Assembly (NCBI RefSeq): GCF_040537815.1
Contig: NZ_JBEWSZ010000001.1
Coordinates: forward strand, 1,860,001-1,924,000
Reading direction: 5' to 3'
Length of the DNA: 64,000 nucleotides
Origin: Mesorhizobium shangrilense
Lineage (GTDB): Bacteria > Pseudomonadota > Alphaproteobacteria > Rhizobiales > Rhizobiaceae
Shown: piece by piece, positions 48,042 to 57,630 of the stretch
Layout: each line of letters begins with the position of its first letter
Numbering within the stretch: position 1 is the first letter of the stretch
Translations under genes and position numbers: made by a program
Notes under the pieces: model-generated
What the model was told of the DNA's origin: nothing
Seen by the model: the letters and a program-made list of their open reading frames with translations, nothing else
The model's database searches: none

Positions 48042-48863
48042 CTATTCCTCTGGCCATTCAGGCTTGCGCTTGCCGATGAAGGCGCCGATGCCTTCTTCCG
48101 CGTCGCGCGCCAGCATGTTTTCGACCATGACGCGTCCCGTATAGGCGTAGGCGTCCGCGAGCCCCATTTCGGCCTGCTCGTAGAACGCCTCCTTGCCGGT
48201 CTTCACGACCAAAGACGATTTGGACGCAATGGTTTGCGCGTATTTGGTGACAATCTGATTCAGATATTCGCGCGGCACGACGCGGTTGACCAGGCCGAAC
48301 TCCTTGGCCGTCGCCGCATCGATGGTCTCGCCGGTCAAGAGCATTTCCATCGCATGCTTGCGCGACACGTTGCGCGACAGCGCCACCATCGGCGTCGAGC
48401 AGAACAGGCCGATGTTGACGCCCGGCGTGCAGAACGTCGCCTCATGCGAGGCGATGGCGAGATCGCAACTCGCGACCAGTTGCAAGCCAGCCGCCGTCGC
48501 CAGCCCGTCGACTTCGGCGATCACCGGTTTCGGCAGGCGCACGATCGCCTGCATCAGGACGGCGCAAGCCGCAAATGTTTTTTCGAAGAACGCCCTGCCC
48601 CGGTCGGCATCGGCGCGATGGGCGGTCATTTCCTTGAGGTCGTGCCCGGCACAGAACACCCTTTCGGACGACGACAAGATGACGACGCGGATGGATTTGT
48701 CGTCACGTGCTCGGTCGAGTTCCGCCGTCAAGGCCTCCATCACCGCCAACGACAAGGCGTTGGCGGGCGGATTGGCCAGCGTCAGACGCAGCACGCCCAT
48801 GTCCAGGCGGGCAACGATGGGACCCTCGGCGACAGCCGGCTTGATGGCAACGATTTCCGCCAC
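48042..48863 (-). CDS. Enoyl-CoA hydratase/isomerase family protein (ECHDC3-like)
   Basis: A 273-residue crotonase-fold protein. The oxyanion-hole segments are RVFCAGHDLKEM and EVDGLATAAGLQL, and the third-helix region is GLFCSTPMVALSRNVSRKHA. The pattern is that of the ECHDC3-like group, in which the two catalytic glutamates of classical hydratases are not both present, so genuine enoyl-CoA hydration is doubtful. The C-terminal AREDAEEGIGAF-like tail (ARDAEEGIGAFIGKRKPEW) is standard. It ends the minus-strand series; the next gene (PaaI) is divergent. Confidence 0.88.
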   Translation of the reverse strand: MAEIVAIKPAVAEGPIVARLDMGVLRLTLANPPANALSLAVMEALTAELDRARDDKSIRVVILSSSERVFCAGHDLKEMTAHRADADRGRAFFEKTFAACAVLMQAIVRLPKPVIAEVDGLATAAGLQLVASCDLAIASHEATFCTPGVNIGLFCSTPMVALSRNVSRKHAMEMLLTGETIDAATAKEFGLVNRVVPREYLNQIVTKYAQTIASKSSLVVKTGKEAFYEQAEMGLADAYAYTGRVMVENMLARDAEEGIGAFIGKRKPEWPEE

Positions 48864-49075
48864 GGTCGTTCTCCGCGATTCTGGATCATGGTTGGATGGC
48901 TACAATCTAGTATGCCATGACGCTTCGTCCAACACCCTCAAACCGATTGCTGGCACAAGCGACAAGGCTGCCCTGTATTTGTCCTGATGGCATGGGGTGT
49001 CACCAATGACGGCTGAACGGTGTTGCCAGAGATAGCCGGCTGCGTTCAAACAGGCACAACACGAGGGAGACCGTC

Positions 49076-49540
49076 ATGCCCGCCCAGAGCAATCTCAAGC
49101 CGGTGCTGACCGCGGCGCAAGTCAACGCGCTGATGGAAACCGTCTATCCGCAGCTCAACGAACAGTTCAAATATTATGAGGCGATCGACGTGTTCCCGGG
49201 CGGCTGCATTGTGCGGCTCAATGCCGGCGAGCGGCACCTGCGTCCCGGCGGAACCGTGTCCGGCCCATCGCTGTTCACACTGGCCGACATTGGCGGTTAC
49301 GTCTGCGTGCTGTCTCATGCCGGACCAGACGCGCTTTCGGTCACCGTCAACCTCGACATCAATTTCGTGCGCAAGGCCGAGGCCGGCCCGATCGATGGCC
49401 ATTGCCGCATCCTGAAGCTGGGCAAGAGCCTGATGGTGTTCGATATCGACATCGTCGCCGGGCCGGATCAACATACGATAGCCCACGCCACCGGCACCTA
49501 TTCGATCCCGCCGAAGCGCAATAATGATGTGGTAAAATAA
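49076..49540 (+). CDS. PaaI-type hotdog thioesterase
   Basis: A 154-residue hotdog-fold acyl-CoA thioesterase of the PaaI group. GGTVSGPSLFTLADIGGYV is the central helix with the catalytic acidic residue, and SVTVNLDINFVRKAEAGPI the following strand. It probably cleaves an acyl-CoA in the cytoplasm; the acyl group cannot be told. It is located directly upstream of rplM in the same direction, a position seen in other rhizobia, but a separate promoter lies between them. Confidence 0.88.
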   Translation: MPAQSNLKPVLTAAQVNALMETVYPQLNEQFKYYEAIDVFPGGCIVRLNAGERHLRPGGTVSGPSLFTLADIGGYVCVLSHAGPDALSVTVNLDINFVRKAEAGPIDGHCRILKLGKSLMVFDIDIVAGPDQHTIAHATGTYSIPPKRNNDVVK

Positions 49541-49602
49541 TACCTTTTACCTAGCACTTTGTTTTTGCTATTCTTTCTTCGCTAAAGAGCTTTTCGGCTG
49601 CC

Positions 49603-49631
49603 TTGACGCGCCGTTTCCCCTCGCCTATAAG
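49603..49631 (+). promoter_or_regulatory. Strong sigma-70-type promoter for rplM-rpsI
   Basis: TTGACG (49603-49608), a 17-bp spacer and TATAAG (49626-49631), leaving a leader of about 118 nt before rplM. A long leader is common for ribosomal-protein operons under translational feedback. Confidence 0.75.
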
Positions 49632-49755
49632 CCCTCACGAAGCAGCGGCCCGCAAAGGCCGCCGTTTTGTTATTGGCGGCGGGCACGCTCTTCGCCAATC
49701 CAAGCAACAAGAAACGCCTTCATTCGTGAAGGTCCGAACCGAAAGCAGAAAACAC

Positions 49756-50220
49756 ATGACAACCTTTTCGCAGAAGCCTGCGGATGTGGTGAAGAAGTGG
49801 ATCCTGATTGACGCCGAGGGTCTCGTCGTCGGTCGTCTCGCCACTGTCATCGCCAATCATCTTCGCGGCAAGCACAAGCCAACCTTCACCCCTCACGTCG
49901 ACGACGGCGACAATGTCATCGTCATCAATGCCGACAAGGTGGTGTTCACCGGCAAGAAATTCACCGACAAGGTCTATTACTGGCACACCGGGCATCCCGG
50001 CGGCATCAAGGAGCGCACCGCGCGCCAGTTGCTTGAGGGACGTTTCCCCGAGCGCGTCGTCGAAAAGGCCGTGGAGCGCATGGTTCCGCGTGGTCCGCTC
50101 GGCCGTCGCCAGATGAAGAACCTGCGCGTTTATGCAGGCGCCGAGCATCCGCATGTCGCCCAGCAGCCCGAAGTTCTCGACGTGGCCAAGCTGAATTCCA
50201 AGAACAAGAAGGTCGCATAA
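49756..50220 (+). CDS. rplM: 50S ribosomal protein L13
   Basis: A 154-residue large-subunit protein that binds 23S rRNA early in assembly. Characteristic segments are [64 protein letters not shown] and the [20 protein letters not shown] block. ATG at 49756 gives the normal alphaproteobacterial N-terminus; the upstream extension of the frame has no homology. rpsI follows 1 bp after the stop, as in most bacteria. Confidence 0.98.
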   Translation: MTTFSQKPADVVKKWILIDAEGLVVGRLATVIANHLRGKHKPTFTPHVDDGDNVIVINADKVVFTGKKFTDKVYYWHTGHPGGIKERTARQLLEGRFPERVVEKAVERMVPRGPLGRRQMKNLRVYAGAEHPHVAQQPEVLDVAKLNSKNKKVA

Positions 50221-50221
50221 G

Positions 50222-50704
50222 ATGGCTGAGCTTTCCTCGCTCGCAGAACTGGGCGCCGCCACCGGCAACACCAACACCCAGCCGGCGGCACCCGTCCACG
50301 TCCAGAAGCTCGACAAGTCGGGCCGCGCCTATGCCACGGGCAAGCGCAAGAACGCCATCGCGCGCGTCTGGGTGAAGCCGGGTTCCGGCAAGATCGTCGT
50401 CAACGACAAGGAATTCGCTGCATATTTCGCGCGCCCTGTCCTGCAGATGATCCTCAACCAGCCGATCGTGGCCTCCAACCGCGCCGGCCAGTACGACATC
50501 GTCGCGACGGTTGTCGGCGGCGGTCTCTCCGGCCAGGCCGGCGCTGTCCGTCACGGCATCTCCAAGGCGTTGACATACTACGAGCCGGCGCTGCGCGCCG
50601 TACTCAAGAAGGGTGGCTTCCTGACCCGCGACAGCCGCGTCGTCGAGCGTAAGAAGTACGGCAAGGCGAAGGCCCGTCGTTCGTTCCAGTTCTCGAAGCG
50701 CTAA
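50222..50704 (+). CDS. rpsI: 30S ribosomal protein S9
   Basis: A 160-residue small-subunit protein whose C-terminal tail (SFQFSKR) reaches the decoding site. The N-terminal extension (residues 1-35, [13 protein letters not shown]) is usual in rhizobia. The core [41 protein letters not shown] and [17 protein letters not shown] are all present. It is coupled to rplM, and a strong terminator follows. Confidence 0.98.
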   Translation: MAELSSLAELGAATGNTNTQPAAPVHVQKLDKSGRAYATGKRKNAIARVWVKPGSGKIVVNDKEFAAYFARPVLQMILNQPIVASNRAGQYDIVATVVGGGLSGQAGAVRHGISKALTYYEPALRAVLKKGGFLTRDSRVVERKKYGKAKARRSFQFSKR

Positions 50705-50728
50705 GCGCTACGCATCTGCATGCAACCG

Positions 50729-50754
50729 AAAGGCCGCCTCCGGGCGGCCTTTTT
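50729..50754 (+). terminator. Rho-independent terminator of rplM-rpsI
   Basis: AGGCCGCC-TCCG-GGCGGCCT is an 8-bp stem followed by TTTT, starting 27 nt after the rpsI stop and just before the convergent MFS pseudogene. Confidence 0.88.
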
Positions 50755-50770
50755 GCATGAATCGCTTCGA

Positions 50771-52151
50771 TCATCCCGACGTATCGGCATCCCGGATGAA
50801 CAAGAAGGCGCAGATCGCCGAGCCCGCCACGGCAATCGCGGATGCCAGGAAGGCAAGCCGCATGCCGTCGATCGTGCCCAATGCCAGCGCCGAGCCAAAC
50901 AGCGCCACCCCGATCGCACCGCCCGACTGCCTGACGGTGTTGAGCATGCCCGAGGCAGTGCCGGACTTTGCTGTCGGCACGGACTGCAGCAACGCCGTGG
51001 TCATGGCGGGAACCGCAAGCCCGATGCCAACCGGGAATAACATGAGGCGCTAGATCATCGAGGCATAGGATGTGTCGGACTGCACAAGAGCCATCAAGGC
51101 GAAACCAACCGCTCCAATCAGCAGGCCGGTGGCCATCGGGATACGCGATCCATATTTCGCGACGATCCGCCCGGCTGCGACATTCGACACGGTGACGGCC
51201 GCCATGAACGGCAGGAATGCCAAGCCGGTCATTTGCGGCGAATAGTGTCTTTCCTGCTGAAAATAGAAGCTGAGCATGAAGATCGTGCCGTAGAGCGTCA
51301 TGTTCACCGTAAGCCCGACGATGCTCGTGACCGCCGGAACACGACGCGCGAACAGATCGAGGGAGAACATCGGCGCCTTTGTCCTGCTTTCAACCAGGAG
51401 AAAAATTGCGCCCGCGGCTACGGCAAGCACCATTCCACCGATGACAGGCAACGAGGTCCAGCCGAACGGCTTCGATAAAGACGCCGGTCAGCGCAAACAA
51501 CATCAGGACGGCAAGTCCCTGCCCTGCCCAGTCGATCGGCGTTTTCTCGTCCTTGGGGGGTGTCTCGTCGAGAAACCGATTCGCCATCCATATGGCAAGG
51601 AGACCGATGGGAAGGTTGATCAGAAAAATGCTTCTCCAGCCCAAGGATGTAACCATGAACCCGCCCAGCACCGGCCCGGCTGAAAGGGCGATACCGCCGG
51701 ACGCGGTCCACAGACCTACGGCCCGGGCGCGCTGGCCCTTGTCGGACGCATAGGCGCGATTGAGCAGCGCCAGCGAGCACGGCATCAGCATGGCGGCGCC
51801 CGCGCCTTGCACCGCACGTGCCGCGATCAACACTCAGGCGCTCTCGGCCAGCCCGCAGAATAGGGATGCAATGCTGAACAGCGCCAAGCCACCGACGAAA
51901 ACGCGGCGCGCGCCGGTCCTGTCGCCAAGCGCCCCGCCGGCAAGCAGCAGCGATGCGAAGGAAAGCGTGTAGGCATCGACAACCCATTGCAGCCCGTCGA
52001 TACCGATCGAGAGGGCGGCCCCTATCCTTGTCAGGGCAACGTTCACGATCGAGACGTCGAGCTGCACCACCACGAAGCCGAGACTCGTCGCGGCTATTGT
52101 GGCGGCATACGCGAAATTGGCGGGGCGGTTGAAAACCAGGGTGCTCGACAT
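50771..52151 (-). pseudogene. MFS drug-efflux transporter (EmrB/QacA, 14-TM type), multiply broken
   Basis: The minus-strand reading is a recognisable DHA2-type transporter in four pieces. The start is MSSTLVFNRPANFAYAATIA, with QLDVSIVNVALTRIG (motif D1) and LAGGALGDRTGARRVF (motif A). An in-frame TGA (51834-51836) follows LAESA. Reading continues VLIAARAVQGAGAAMLMP, then a frameshift near 51466-51470 moves the frame to GWTSLPVIGG. A further in-frame TAG (51050-51052) follows SYASMI, and the same frame goes on RLMLFPVGIGLAVPAM to a normal C-terminus. Three independent lesions make read-through implausible. It lies between rpsI and a GDPD gene. Confidence 0.9.
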
Positions 52152-52240
52152 ACCCTCGGGTAACGCTTGCGTCCTGACACCGTTCCGTCAGGAGAGACCG
52201 GCCTGCGGCGATTGGCGCCGGGCTCCCTCGGTGCGTGTCC

Positions 52241-53290
52241 TCAGTTGATGCTGGCAGTGGTGGCGGGCTCGACACGCCCGGCATAAGGCACACGGTAGCC
52301 ATGCGCCGCCAGCCAGCCGATCGCCGCCTTCGGCTCGTCGGTCTGGATTATGGTTGCGCCACGCTCGGCCCAGAAGCCATAGGTCTCGCGCGGCAGGCTT
52401 GCCTCTACTGCCAGCTCATCGCCACGCCCACCGGAAAGGAAGCCGCCTGGCTTGTTGACGATGGCGTAGGTGTCCGCCCAGATGTGCCAATCGCCCCTGA
52501 CAGCCGCGGCGCGCATGCGCGGGCTGAAGAGCGGGCCGCCGGTCTCGGTCAGCGTTTCCGCGCCGGCCCGCCAGTTGATGAGTTCGGCCGCGCGCATCGA
52601 GAAGGCGCGGTCTACCGTCTCGGCGAAGGCAGCGTCACGAACTGCATCATCCGCAATGATCGGCATGAACTGGAAGCCGCCGCCGAGCGCCTCCATGGCG
52701 GCCTTGACAGTGGCGATCCGCTCGGCATTCCACAAGTTCTCCTTGACGATGACCTGTTCGGCCATGCCGAGGTCGCGGGCCACCGCGATCATACCCAAGA
52801 GGTCCCCAACTTCTAGCTTGTTGTCGAGGTTGATGAGGATCCGGTCCTTTGTCGCGGCCAGCATGTCGCGCAGCGTCGATACCGTTTCATTGGTGACGGC
52901 GCCGGTCCCCTCTATCACCAGCCTGCAGGTCTTGAGCTCGGCGAGCGTGTATTTGATCACCTCGCCCCTGCATGTCGTGGTGCGGTCGAGCCAGCTGTCG
53001 TGCATCACCACGAACTCGCCATCCTTCGAGCGCCTGATGTCGACCTCGACGATTTCGGCACCCATGGCGATCGAGCCTTCCACGGCCGCAATCGAATTTT
53101 CTGCATAGAGCGTCTTGCCGGCCTGCATGCTGCCGGCGCGATGCGCGGCCACCATGACGTGGTCCCGCCACTGATTGGCATGTTCGAATCGGTCGAGGAT
53201 CTCCCTGGCCCGCGTTTCGCCTGCCGATGACTGGCTGACAGAGGCCGCCAGTGCGGCGGAAAGCAGAAGGCTCAGCCAAAGGGTCCGCAT
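52241..53290 (-). CDS. Glycerophosphodiester phosphodiesterase, exported
   Basis: A 349-residue GDPD-family enzyme with a Sec signal peptide (MRTLWLSLLLSAALAAS). The catalytic TIM barrel shows AHRAGSM, then YAENSIAAVEGSIAMGAEIVEVDIR (split by family variation) with the EN and ExD metal ligands, and VVMHDSWLDRTT with the second catalytic His. It releases glycerol-3-phosphate and an alcohol from glycerophosphodiesters in the periplasm. ATG at 53290 is preferred to the upstream extension: AGGAG lies nine bases before it, and it begins the signal peptide. It is downstream of the acyltransferase gene in the same direction. Confidence 0.88.
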   Translation of the reverse strand: MRTLWLSLLLSAALAASVSQSSAGETRAREILDRFEHANQWRDHVMVAAHRAGSMQAGKTLYAENSIAAVEGSIAMGAEIVEVDIRRSKDGEFVVMHDSWLDRTTTCRGEVIKYTLAELKTCRLVIEGTGAVTNETVSTLRDMLAATKDRILINLDNKLEVGDLLGMIAVARDLGMAEQVIVKENLWNAERIATVKAAMEALGGGFQFMPIIADDAVRDAAFAETVDRAFSMRAAELINWRAGAETLTETGGPLFSPRMRAAAVRGDWHIWADTYAIVNKPGGFLSGGRGDELAVEASLPRETYGFWAERGATIIQTDEPKAAIGWLAAHGYRVPYAGRVEPATTASIN

Positions 53291-53387
53291 CGAGAATCGC
53301 TCCTTGCCGGATCGAGATCCGGATAGGCGATGCCAGTGACAGGCCGGTGAACGAAGCCGGCTAGCGGATACTGGTGATACGTCCGCG

Positions 53388-54602
53388 TCAGATGCGTTTG
53401 GCGAGCCGGCGGAACCAGGCCATGGCCGGCATTTCAACAAAACGCCAGGTAAACCAGGAGACGGTGATGGTCGCGACAAGCATCACGACGATCGCGACAA
53501 ACCCGATCCATGGCGAGCCGGTCCCAAACCCTGTTGCATCCTCGCCGCGCAGCCAGATGTCGCCGACAAGTCCCATGCCGAGCTTGCGCTCGATCAACCC
53601 GCCGACATTGATCATGCGCGCCTGCACGAAGATGTGGACCATGTAGATGGAATAAGACAGTGCGCCCAGCATCAGCATGGCGGGAGCACGCAGCATGATG
53701 CTGATCCAGCCGCCTTCATGTGCAAAGAGATAAAGCGCCAGCGCGAAGACAAAGGGGGCAGCGATCCCTGCATCATTGTCGCCGGCCAACGAGACGAAGG
53801 CAATGATCACGGCAACCATCACGACTTCGGCGACGGTCCAGGCAAGTCTGGCGCGGCCTTCGGCCAATGCCTGTCGCGCCTCTGCAATGGAATCATGCTG
53901 AAACCATGCCAGCAGTGCGCCCAGCGAGAAACCGTACAGACAGCGGATGAAGCCGAAATCGAAGGATACATCCATGTGATTGGTGGAGAAGGCGAGCAGG
54001 AACAGCGGCGCTGTTACAGCGGCTGCGACGAACCACACCCAGGCACGGGTACCGGCAATGAAGACGGTGCCCGCGAAGAGAAGATAGGCGAAGAATTCCG
54101 CCGAAATGCTCCAGCTTGGCGCGTTCCAGGTGAGCTGGCTCTCGAAGCCGACACCCTGCAGCAGGAAGAGATTGGCAACGAAGCTTTTCAGATCGAAACC
54201 GCCGGTAAAGGGGGCAGCCCCGGTGCCGTGCAACTGCGGCAGCATCAGCCGCAGCGTCTCGAAGGCGGCGAAGGCAAGCAGCATGACAAGATGCAGTGGA
54301 TAGATGCGGCCAAGGCGCACCAACGCAAACCGGGCGATATCGTCCGGCTCATTCAGCCGGTTGCCGTAGCTGGAGGCGATGACGAAGCCGGACAGCACAA
54401 AGAAGAAATCAACGAAGAGGTAGGACGAGCCGATGAAGGCGCTTTGCGAAATCATCGAGCTGGTCGGGAAATGGAACAGAGCGACCAGCAGCGCGCAGAT
54501 GCCGCGCCAGGAGTCGAGAACCAGGAAACGCGTGCCCGCCTTCGTGCCTGTCTGGGCCAGCACCGGGGCATGGGTGGGATTGAGGAATGCGGCCTGCGTC
54601 AT
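53388..54602 (-). CDS. Acyltransferase 3 family protein (OafA/YrhL-like)
   Basis: A 404-residue integral-membrane acyltransferase with about ten helices. LDSWRGICALLVALFHF holds the R and the H near the N-terminus of the fold, and SYLFVDFFFVLSGFVIASSYGNR is the conserved FFVLSGFL region. The family moves acyl groups from acyl-CoA to surface polysaccharide, Nod factor (NodX) or peptidoglycan, so it likely modifies an extracytoplasmic glycan. ATG at 54602 begins MTQAAFLNP; the upstream in-frame extension overlaps the divergent speB promoter. There is no glycan gene next to it. Confidence 0.88.
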   Translation of the reverse strand: MTQAAFLNPTHAPVLAQTGTKAGTRFLVLDSWRGICALLVALFHFPTSSMISQSAFIGSSYLFVDFFFVLSGFVIASSYGNRLNEPDDIARFALVRLGRIYPLHLVMLLAFAAFETLRLMLPQLHGTGAAPFTGGFDLKSFVANLFLLQGVGFESQLTWNAPSWSISAEFFAYLLFAGTVFIAGTRAWVWFVAAAVTAPLFLLAFSTNHMDVSFDFGFIRCLYGFSLGALLAWFQHDSIAEARQALAEGRARLAWTVAEVVMVAVIIAFVSLAGDNDAGIAAPFVFALALYLFAHEGGWISIMLRAPAMLMLGALSYSIYMVHIFVQARMINVGGLIERKLGMGLVGDIWLRGEDATGFGTGSPWIGFVAIVVMLVATITVSWFTWRFVEMPAMAWFRRLAKRI

Positions 54603-54726
54603 GATGATACAAATCCTGTCTCGCCACGGCACCCCCGCGGTGCCATTTCGTTTCCCCAAGCTTTGACTGGCATGTTCTGTGCCGGTTCTGTAGTTGTTGC
54701 TCCCCGATGAAACCTGAGGACCCGCG

Positions 54727-55731
54727 ATGCCGAACAGAAACATCGACAATGCCTTCACCGCCCGTTCCAAGACGGGCGCATCGCTCGAGCCTACCTATGC
54801 CGGCGCGCTGTCGTTCATGCGGCGCAAATACACGAAAGACGTGAAGGGCGCGGACGCGGTGGTGTGGGGCATTCCCTTCGACGCAGCGGTAACCAACCGG
54901 CCAGGCGCTCGATTCGGGCCGCAGGCGATCCGCCGCGCCTCCGCCATCCTCGACAACGACCCGCAATATCCGTTTTCGCGCGACCTGTTCGAGCACCTCG
55001 CGGTGGTCGACTATGGCGATTGCCTGCTGGATTCAGGCAACCATCAGAAGACACCCGGCACGATCGAACGCGAGGCGGCGAAGATCCTGAAGTCCGGCGC
55101 CTTCCTGCTGACGCTGGGCGGCGACCATTTCGTCACCTGGCCGCTGCTCAAGGCGCATGCGGCCATCCATGGACCGTTGGCCCTGGTGCAGTTCGACGCC
55201 CACCAGGACACCTGGGAAGATGACGGCAAACGCATCGACCATGGCTCGTTTGTCGGACGCGCGGTGAAGGAAGGCATCATCGACCCCGACCGTTCCATCC
55301 AGATCGGCATCCGCACCCATGCGCCCGACACGTTCGGCATCAAGATCCTGTACGGCCACGAGATCGAGGAAATGCGGGCGTCGGACATCGCCTATGCCAT
55401 CGTCGACCGCACCGGCGGCAAGAAGACTTACCTCACCTTCGATATCGATTGCCTCGATCCGGCCTTCGCGCCCGGTACTGGCACGCCCGTCGCCGGCGGA
55501 CCGTCTTCGGCAAAAATCCTGTCGACGCTGCGCCAGCTTACCCAGGTCGATATTGTCGGCGCCGACGTTGTCGAGGTTGCGCCGGCCTATGATCACGCCG
55601 ATATAACGGCAATCGCCGGCTCGATGGTGGCGATGCAGTATCTCGGGCTGCTGGCCGAACGAAAGGCCCGGCTTGTGGAGATGAACAATGGTGGCCACGG
55701 TGCCGCGGTGAATCACGGCCACGGCATATAG
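54727..55731 (+). CDS. speB: Agmatinase/arginase-family ureohydrolase
   Basis: A 334-residue manganese enzyme that splits a guanidino compound, most likely agmatine, to urea and an amine. The ligands are seen in GGDHFVTWP (His), QFDAHQDTW (Asp, His, Asp) and TFDIDCLDPAFAPGTGTPV (two Asp). The N-terminal PTYAGALSFMRRKYT and length of about 330 fit bacterial SpeB-like proteins; rhizobia hold several paralogues, so guanidinobutyrase is possible. It lies just upstream of argC, as in other rhizobia. Its last codons lie in a 15-bp tandem duplication. Confidence 0.85.
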   Translation: MPNRNIDNAFTARSKTGASLEPTYAGALSFMRRKYTKDVKGADAVVWGIPFDAAVTNRPGARFGPQAIRRASAILDNDPQYPFSRDLFEHLAVVDYGDCLLDSGNHQKTPGTIEREAAKILKSGAFLLTLGGDHFVTWPLLKAHAAIHGPLALVQFDAHQDTWEDDGKRIDHGSFVGRAVKEGIIDPDRSIQIGIRTHAPDTFGIKILYGHEIEEMRASDIAYAIVDRTGGKKTYLTFDIDCLDPAFAPGTGTPVAGGPSSAKILSTLRQLTQVDIVGADVVEVAPAYDHADITAIAGSMVAMQYLGLLAERKARLVEMNNGGHGAAVNHGHGI

Positions 55732-55747
55732 TGCCACGGCATATAGT
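55718..55747 (+). repeat. 15-bp tandem duplication across the speB stop codon
   Basis: GCCACGGCATATAGT occurs twice in direct succession (55718-55732 and 55733-55747). The first copy contains the speB TAG; the second leaves a duplicate in the 53-bp speB-argC spacer. Confidence 0.9.
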
Positions 55748-55784
55748 ATTGAAATAGCAGGACATTCAGGCGGAACGATTGGCA

Positions 55785-56711
55785 ATGAAACCGAAAATCT
55801 TCATCGACGGCGAACACGGCACTACCGGCCTCCAGATCAGGGCGCTGCTTGCCGAGCGCGGCGACCTTGAGATCATTTCCATTCCGACCGAGCGCCGCAA
55901 GGAAACGGCGGCGCGCGCTGAATTCCTCAATGCCGCCGATGTGGCGATCCTGTGCCTGCCCGACGATGCGGCGAAGGAAAGTGTCTCGCTCATCACCAAC
56001 GCCACCACCAAGGTCATCGATGCCTCGACCGCGCATCGCGTGGCCGAGGGCTGGGAATACGGCTTCGCCGAGATGGACAAGGACCAGGCGAAGAGGATCG
56101 CCTCGGCGAAACGCGTCGCCAATCCGGGTTGCTGGCCGCAAGGGCCGATCGCGACATTGCGGCCGCTGGTTGCAGCCGGCCTGCTGCCGGCCGATTTTCC
56201 GATCACCGTCAACGGCATCTCCGGTTATTCGGGCGGCGGCCGCCCGATGATCGAGGATTATGTCGCCAAGGGCGAGGATGCGTCGGAATTCCTGCCCTAT
56301 GGCCTGACGCTTCAGCACAAGCACGTGCCGGAGCTCCGCGCCTATGCGAAGCTGTCGCATGATCCGATCATGCAGCCGGCTGTCGGCAATTTCGCCCAGG
56401 GCATGATCACCGTCGTGCCGCTGCAACTGGGCGGCCTTAGCCATGTGCCGACCGGCGCCGAACTGCACGCCGCCATAGCCGATCATTTCGCGGCAATAGA
56501 CGGCGGCGTGGTCGAGGTGGCGCCCTATGCGCATCTGGAACGCATGCCGGAGATCAATCCGGAGATCTACAACGGCACCAACCGCATGAAGGTCTACGTC
56601 TTCGCCAATGACAAACGGGCCCAGGCGCTGCTGCTGGCTGTCTACGACAATCTCGGAAAGGGCGCATCGGGCGCCGCCGTCCAGAACATGGACCTGATGC
56701 TTCGGCGCTGA
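55785..56711 (+). CDS. argC: N-acetyl-gamma-glutamyl-phosphate reductase
   Basis: A 308-residue NADPH enzyme, the third step of arginine synthesis. The short type (about 310 residues) is usual in alphaproteobacteria. IFIDGEHGTTGLQIRALL is the Rossmann start, with the TGL box. The active-site cysteine is in VANPGCWPQGPIATL, and the base is in the PELRAYA and GISGYSGGGR segments. ATG at 55785 is preferred over TTG 55779. Its stop shares a base with the start of the next gene (TGATG). Confidence 0.96.
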   Translation: MKPKIFIDGEHGTTGLQIRALLAERGDLEIISIPTERRKETAARAEFLNAADVAILCLPDDAAKESVSLITNATTKVIDASTAHRVAEGWEYGFAEMDKDQAKRIASAKRVANPGCWPQGPIATLRPLVAAGLLPADFPITVNGISGYSGGGRPMIEDYVAKGEDASEFLPYGLTLQHKHVPELRAYAKLSHDPIMQPAVGNFAQGMITVVPLQLGGLSHVPTGAELHAAIADHFAAIDGGVVEVAPYAHLERMPEINPEIYNGTNRMKVYVFANDKRAQALLLAVYDNLGKGASGAAVQNMDLMLRR

Positions 56712-57550
56712 TGGAATCGCCTGTCCTCCCAAAGCGCTGGAAGGTCAGCGCGCCCGAGCTCATTGCCGAAACCTTTTCCAGCCGCATCTGGAAGGTTGTT
56801 CGCGAGGACGGCTCGCCGGCCATCGTCAAGGCGCTGAAACCCTTCGACGACGTCGAGGACGAGTTGCGCGGCGAGCACTACCTGTCTTGGCGGCGTGGCG
56901 AGGGGGCGGTGCGGCTGCTTGGCCGCGACGGCCACAGCATGCTGCTCGAATATGCCGGCGACAGACTGCTGTCGCACGAACTCGCAGATGAGGGCGACAA
57001 TGCTGCCGCCGCTATCGCCGCCGATGTGATGGCAAAGCTGTTTGCCCCGTCCAAGCACCCTTTTCCGCCGGAGCTTCAGCCGCTGCGAACACGCTTTGCC
57101 AGCCTGTTCAAGAAGGCCAGAGCCGACCTCGATGCCGGAGCGGACAGCCTCTACGTCGAGGCTGCGGCCACCGCCGAACGACTGCTTGCCGATCCGCATG
57201 ACATCAAGCCGCTGCACGGCGACCTGCATCACGACAACATCATTCACGGGCCACGCGGCTGGCTGGCGATCGATCCCAAGGGCGTGCTCGGTGATCCCGG
57301 CTTCGACGCGGCGAATATTCTGTACAACCCGCTCGAACGAGACGACCTGTGCAGCGATGCCGAACGGATCGCCCACATGGCCGAGCTCTTCGCCAAAACG
57401 CTGGGTCAAACGCCACGCGCCATACTGGACCACGCCATCGCTTATGGCTGCCTGTCAGCTTCGTGGCACCATGAGGACGCCAATGCAGATGACGAAAGCC
57501 GTGAATTGTCCATCGCCACGGCGATCCAGGCGGTGCGACTGGGCTTCTGA
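56711..57550 (+). CDS. Aminoglycoside/hydroxyurea-type phosphotransferase (APH(6)/StrB-like)
   Basis: A 279-residue protein-kinase-like phosphotransferase. The nucleotide lobe carries AIVKALKPFDDVEDEL, with the lysine and glutamate pair, and the catalytic loop is KPLHGDLHHDNII. The metal-binding region is AIDPKGVLGDPGFDAANIL. The family includes streptomycin 6-phosphotransferase and many fructosamine or housekeeping kinases; chromosomal copies downstream of argC are not evidence of resistance. It is translationally coupled to argC by TGATG. Confidence 0.85.
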   Translation: MESPVLPKRWKVSAPELIAETFSSRIWKVVREDGSPAIVKALKPFDDVEDELRGEHYLSWRRGEGAVRLLGRDGHSMLLEYAGDRLLSHELADEGDNAAAAIAADVMAKLFAPSKHPFPPELQPLRTRFASLFKKARADLDAGADSLYVEAAATAERLLADPHDIKPLHGDLHHDNIIHGPRGWLAIDPKGVLGDPGFDAANILYNPLERDDLCSDAERIAHMAELFAKTLGQTPRAILDHAIAYGCLSASWHHEDANADDESRELSIATAIQAVRLGF

Positions 57551-57630
57551 TCCCGCGAGCAAACAACAATGGTAACCAACTGTTAACCATGTTGGGCTAC
57601 TGGGGGGCCCTGCTCTACAAGGGATTTGTC

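Noticed and set aside
56711..57550. Acquired streptomycin-resistance gene
   Set aside because: It is chromosomal, translationally coupled to argC and has neighbour-like composition; no mobile element is nearby. Only the fold is shared with StrB.
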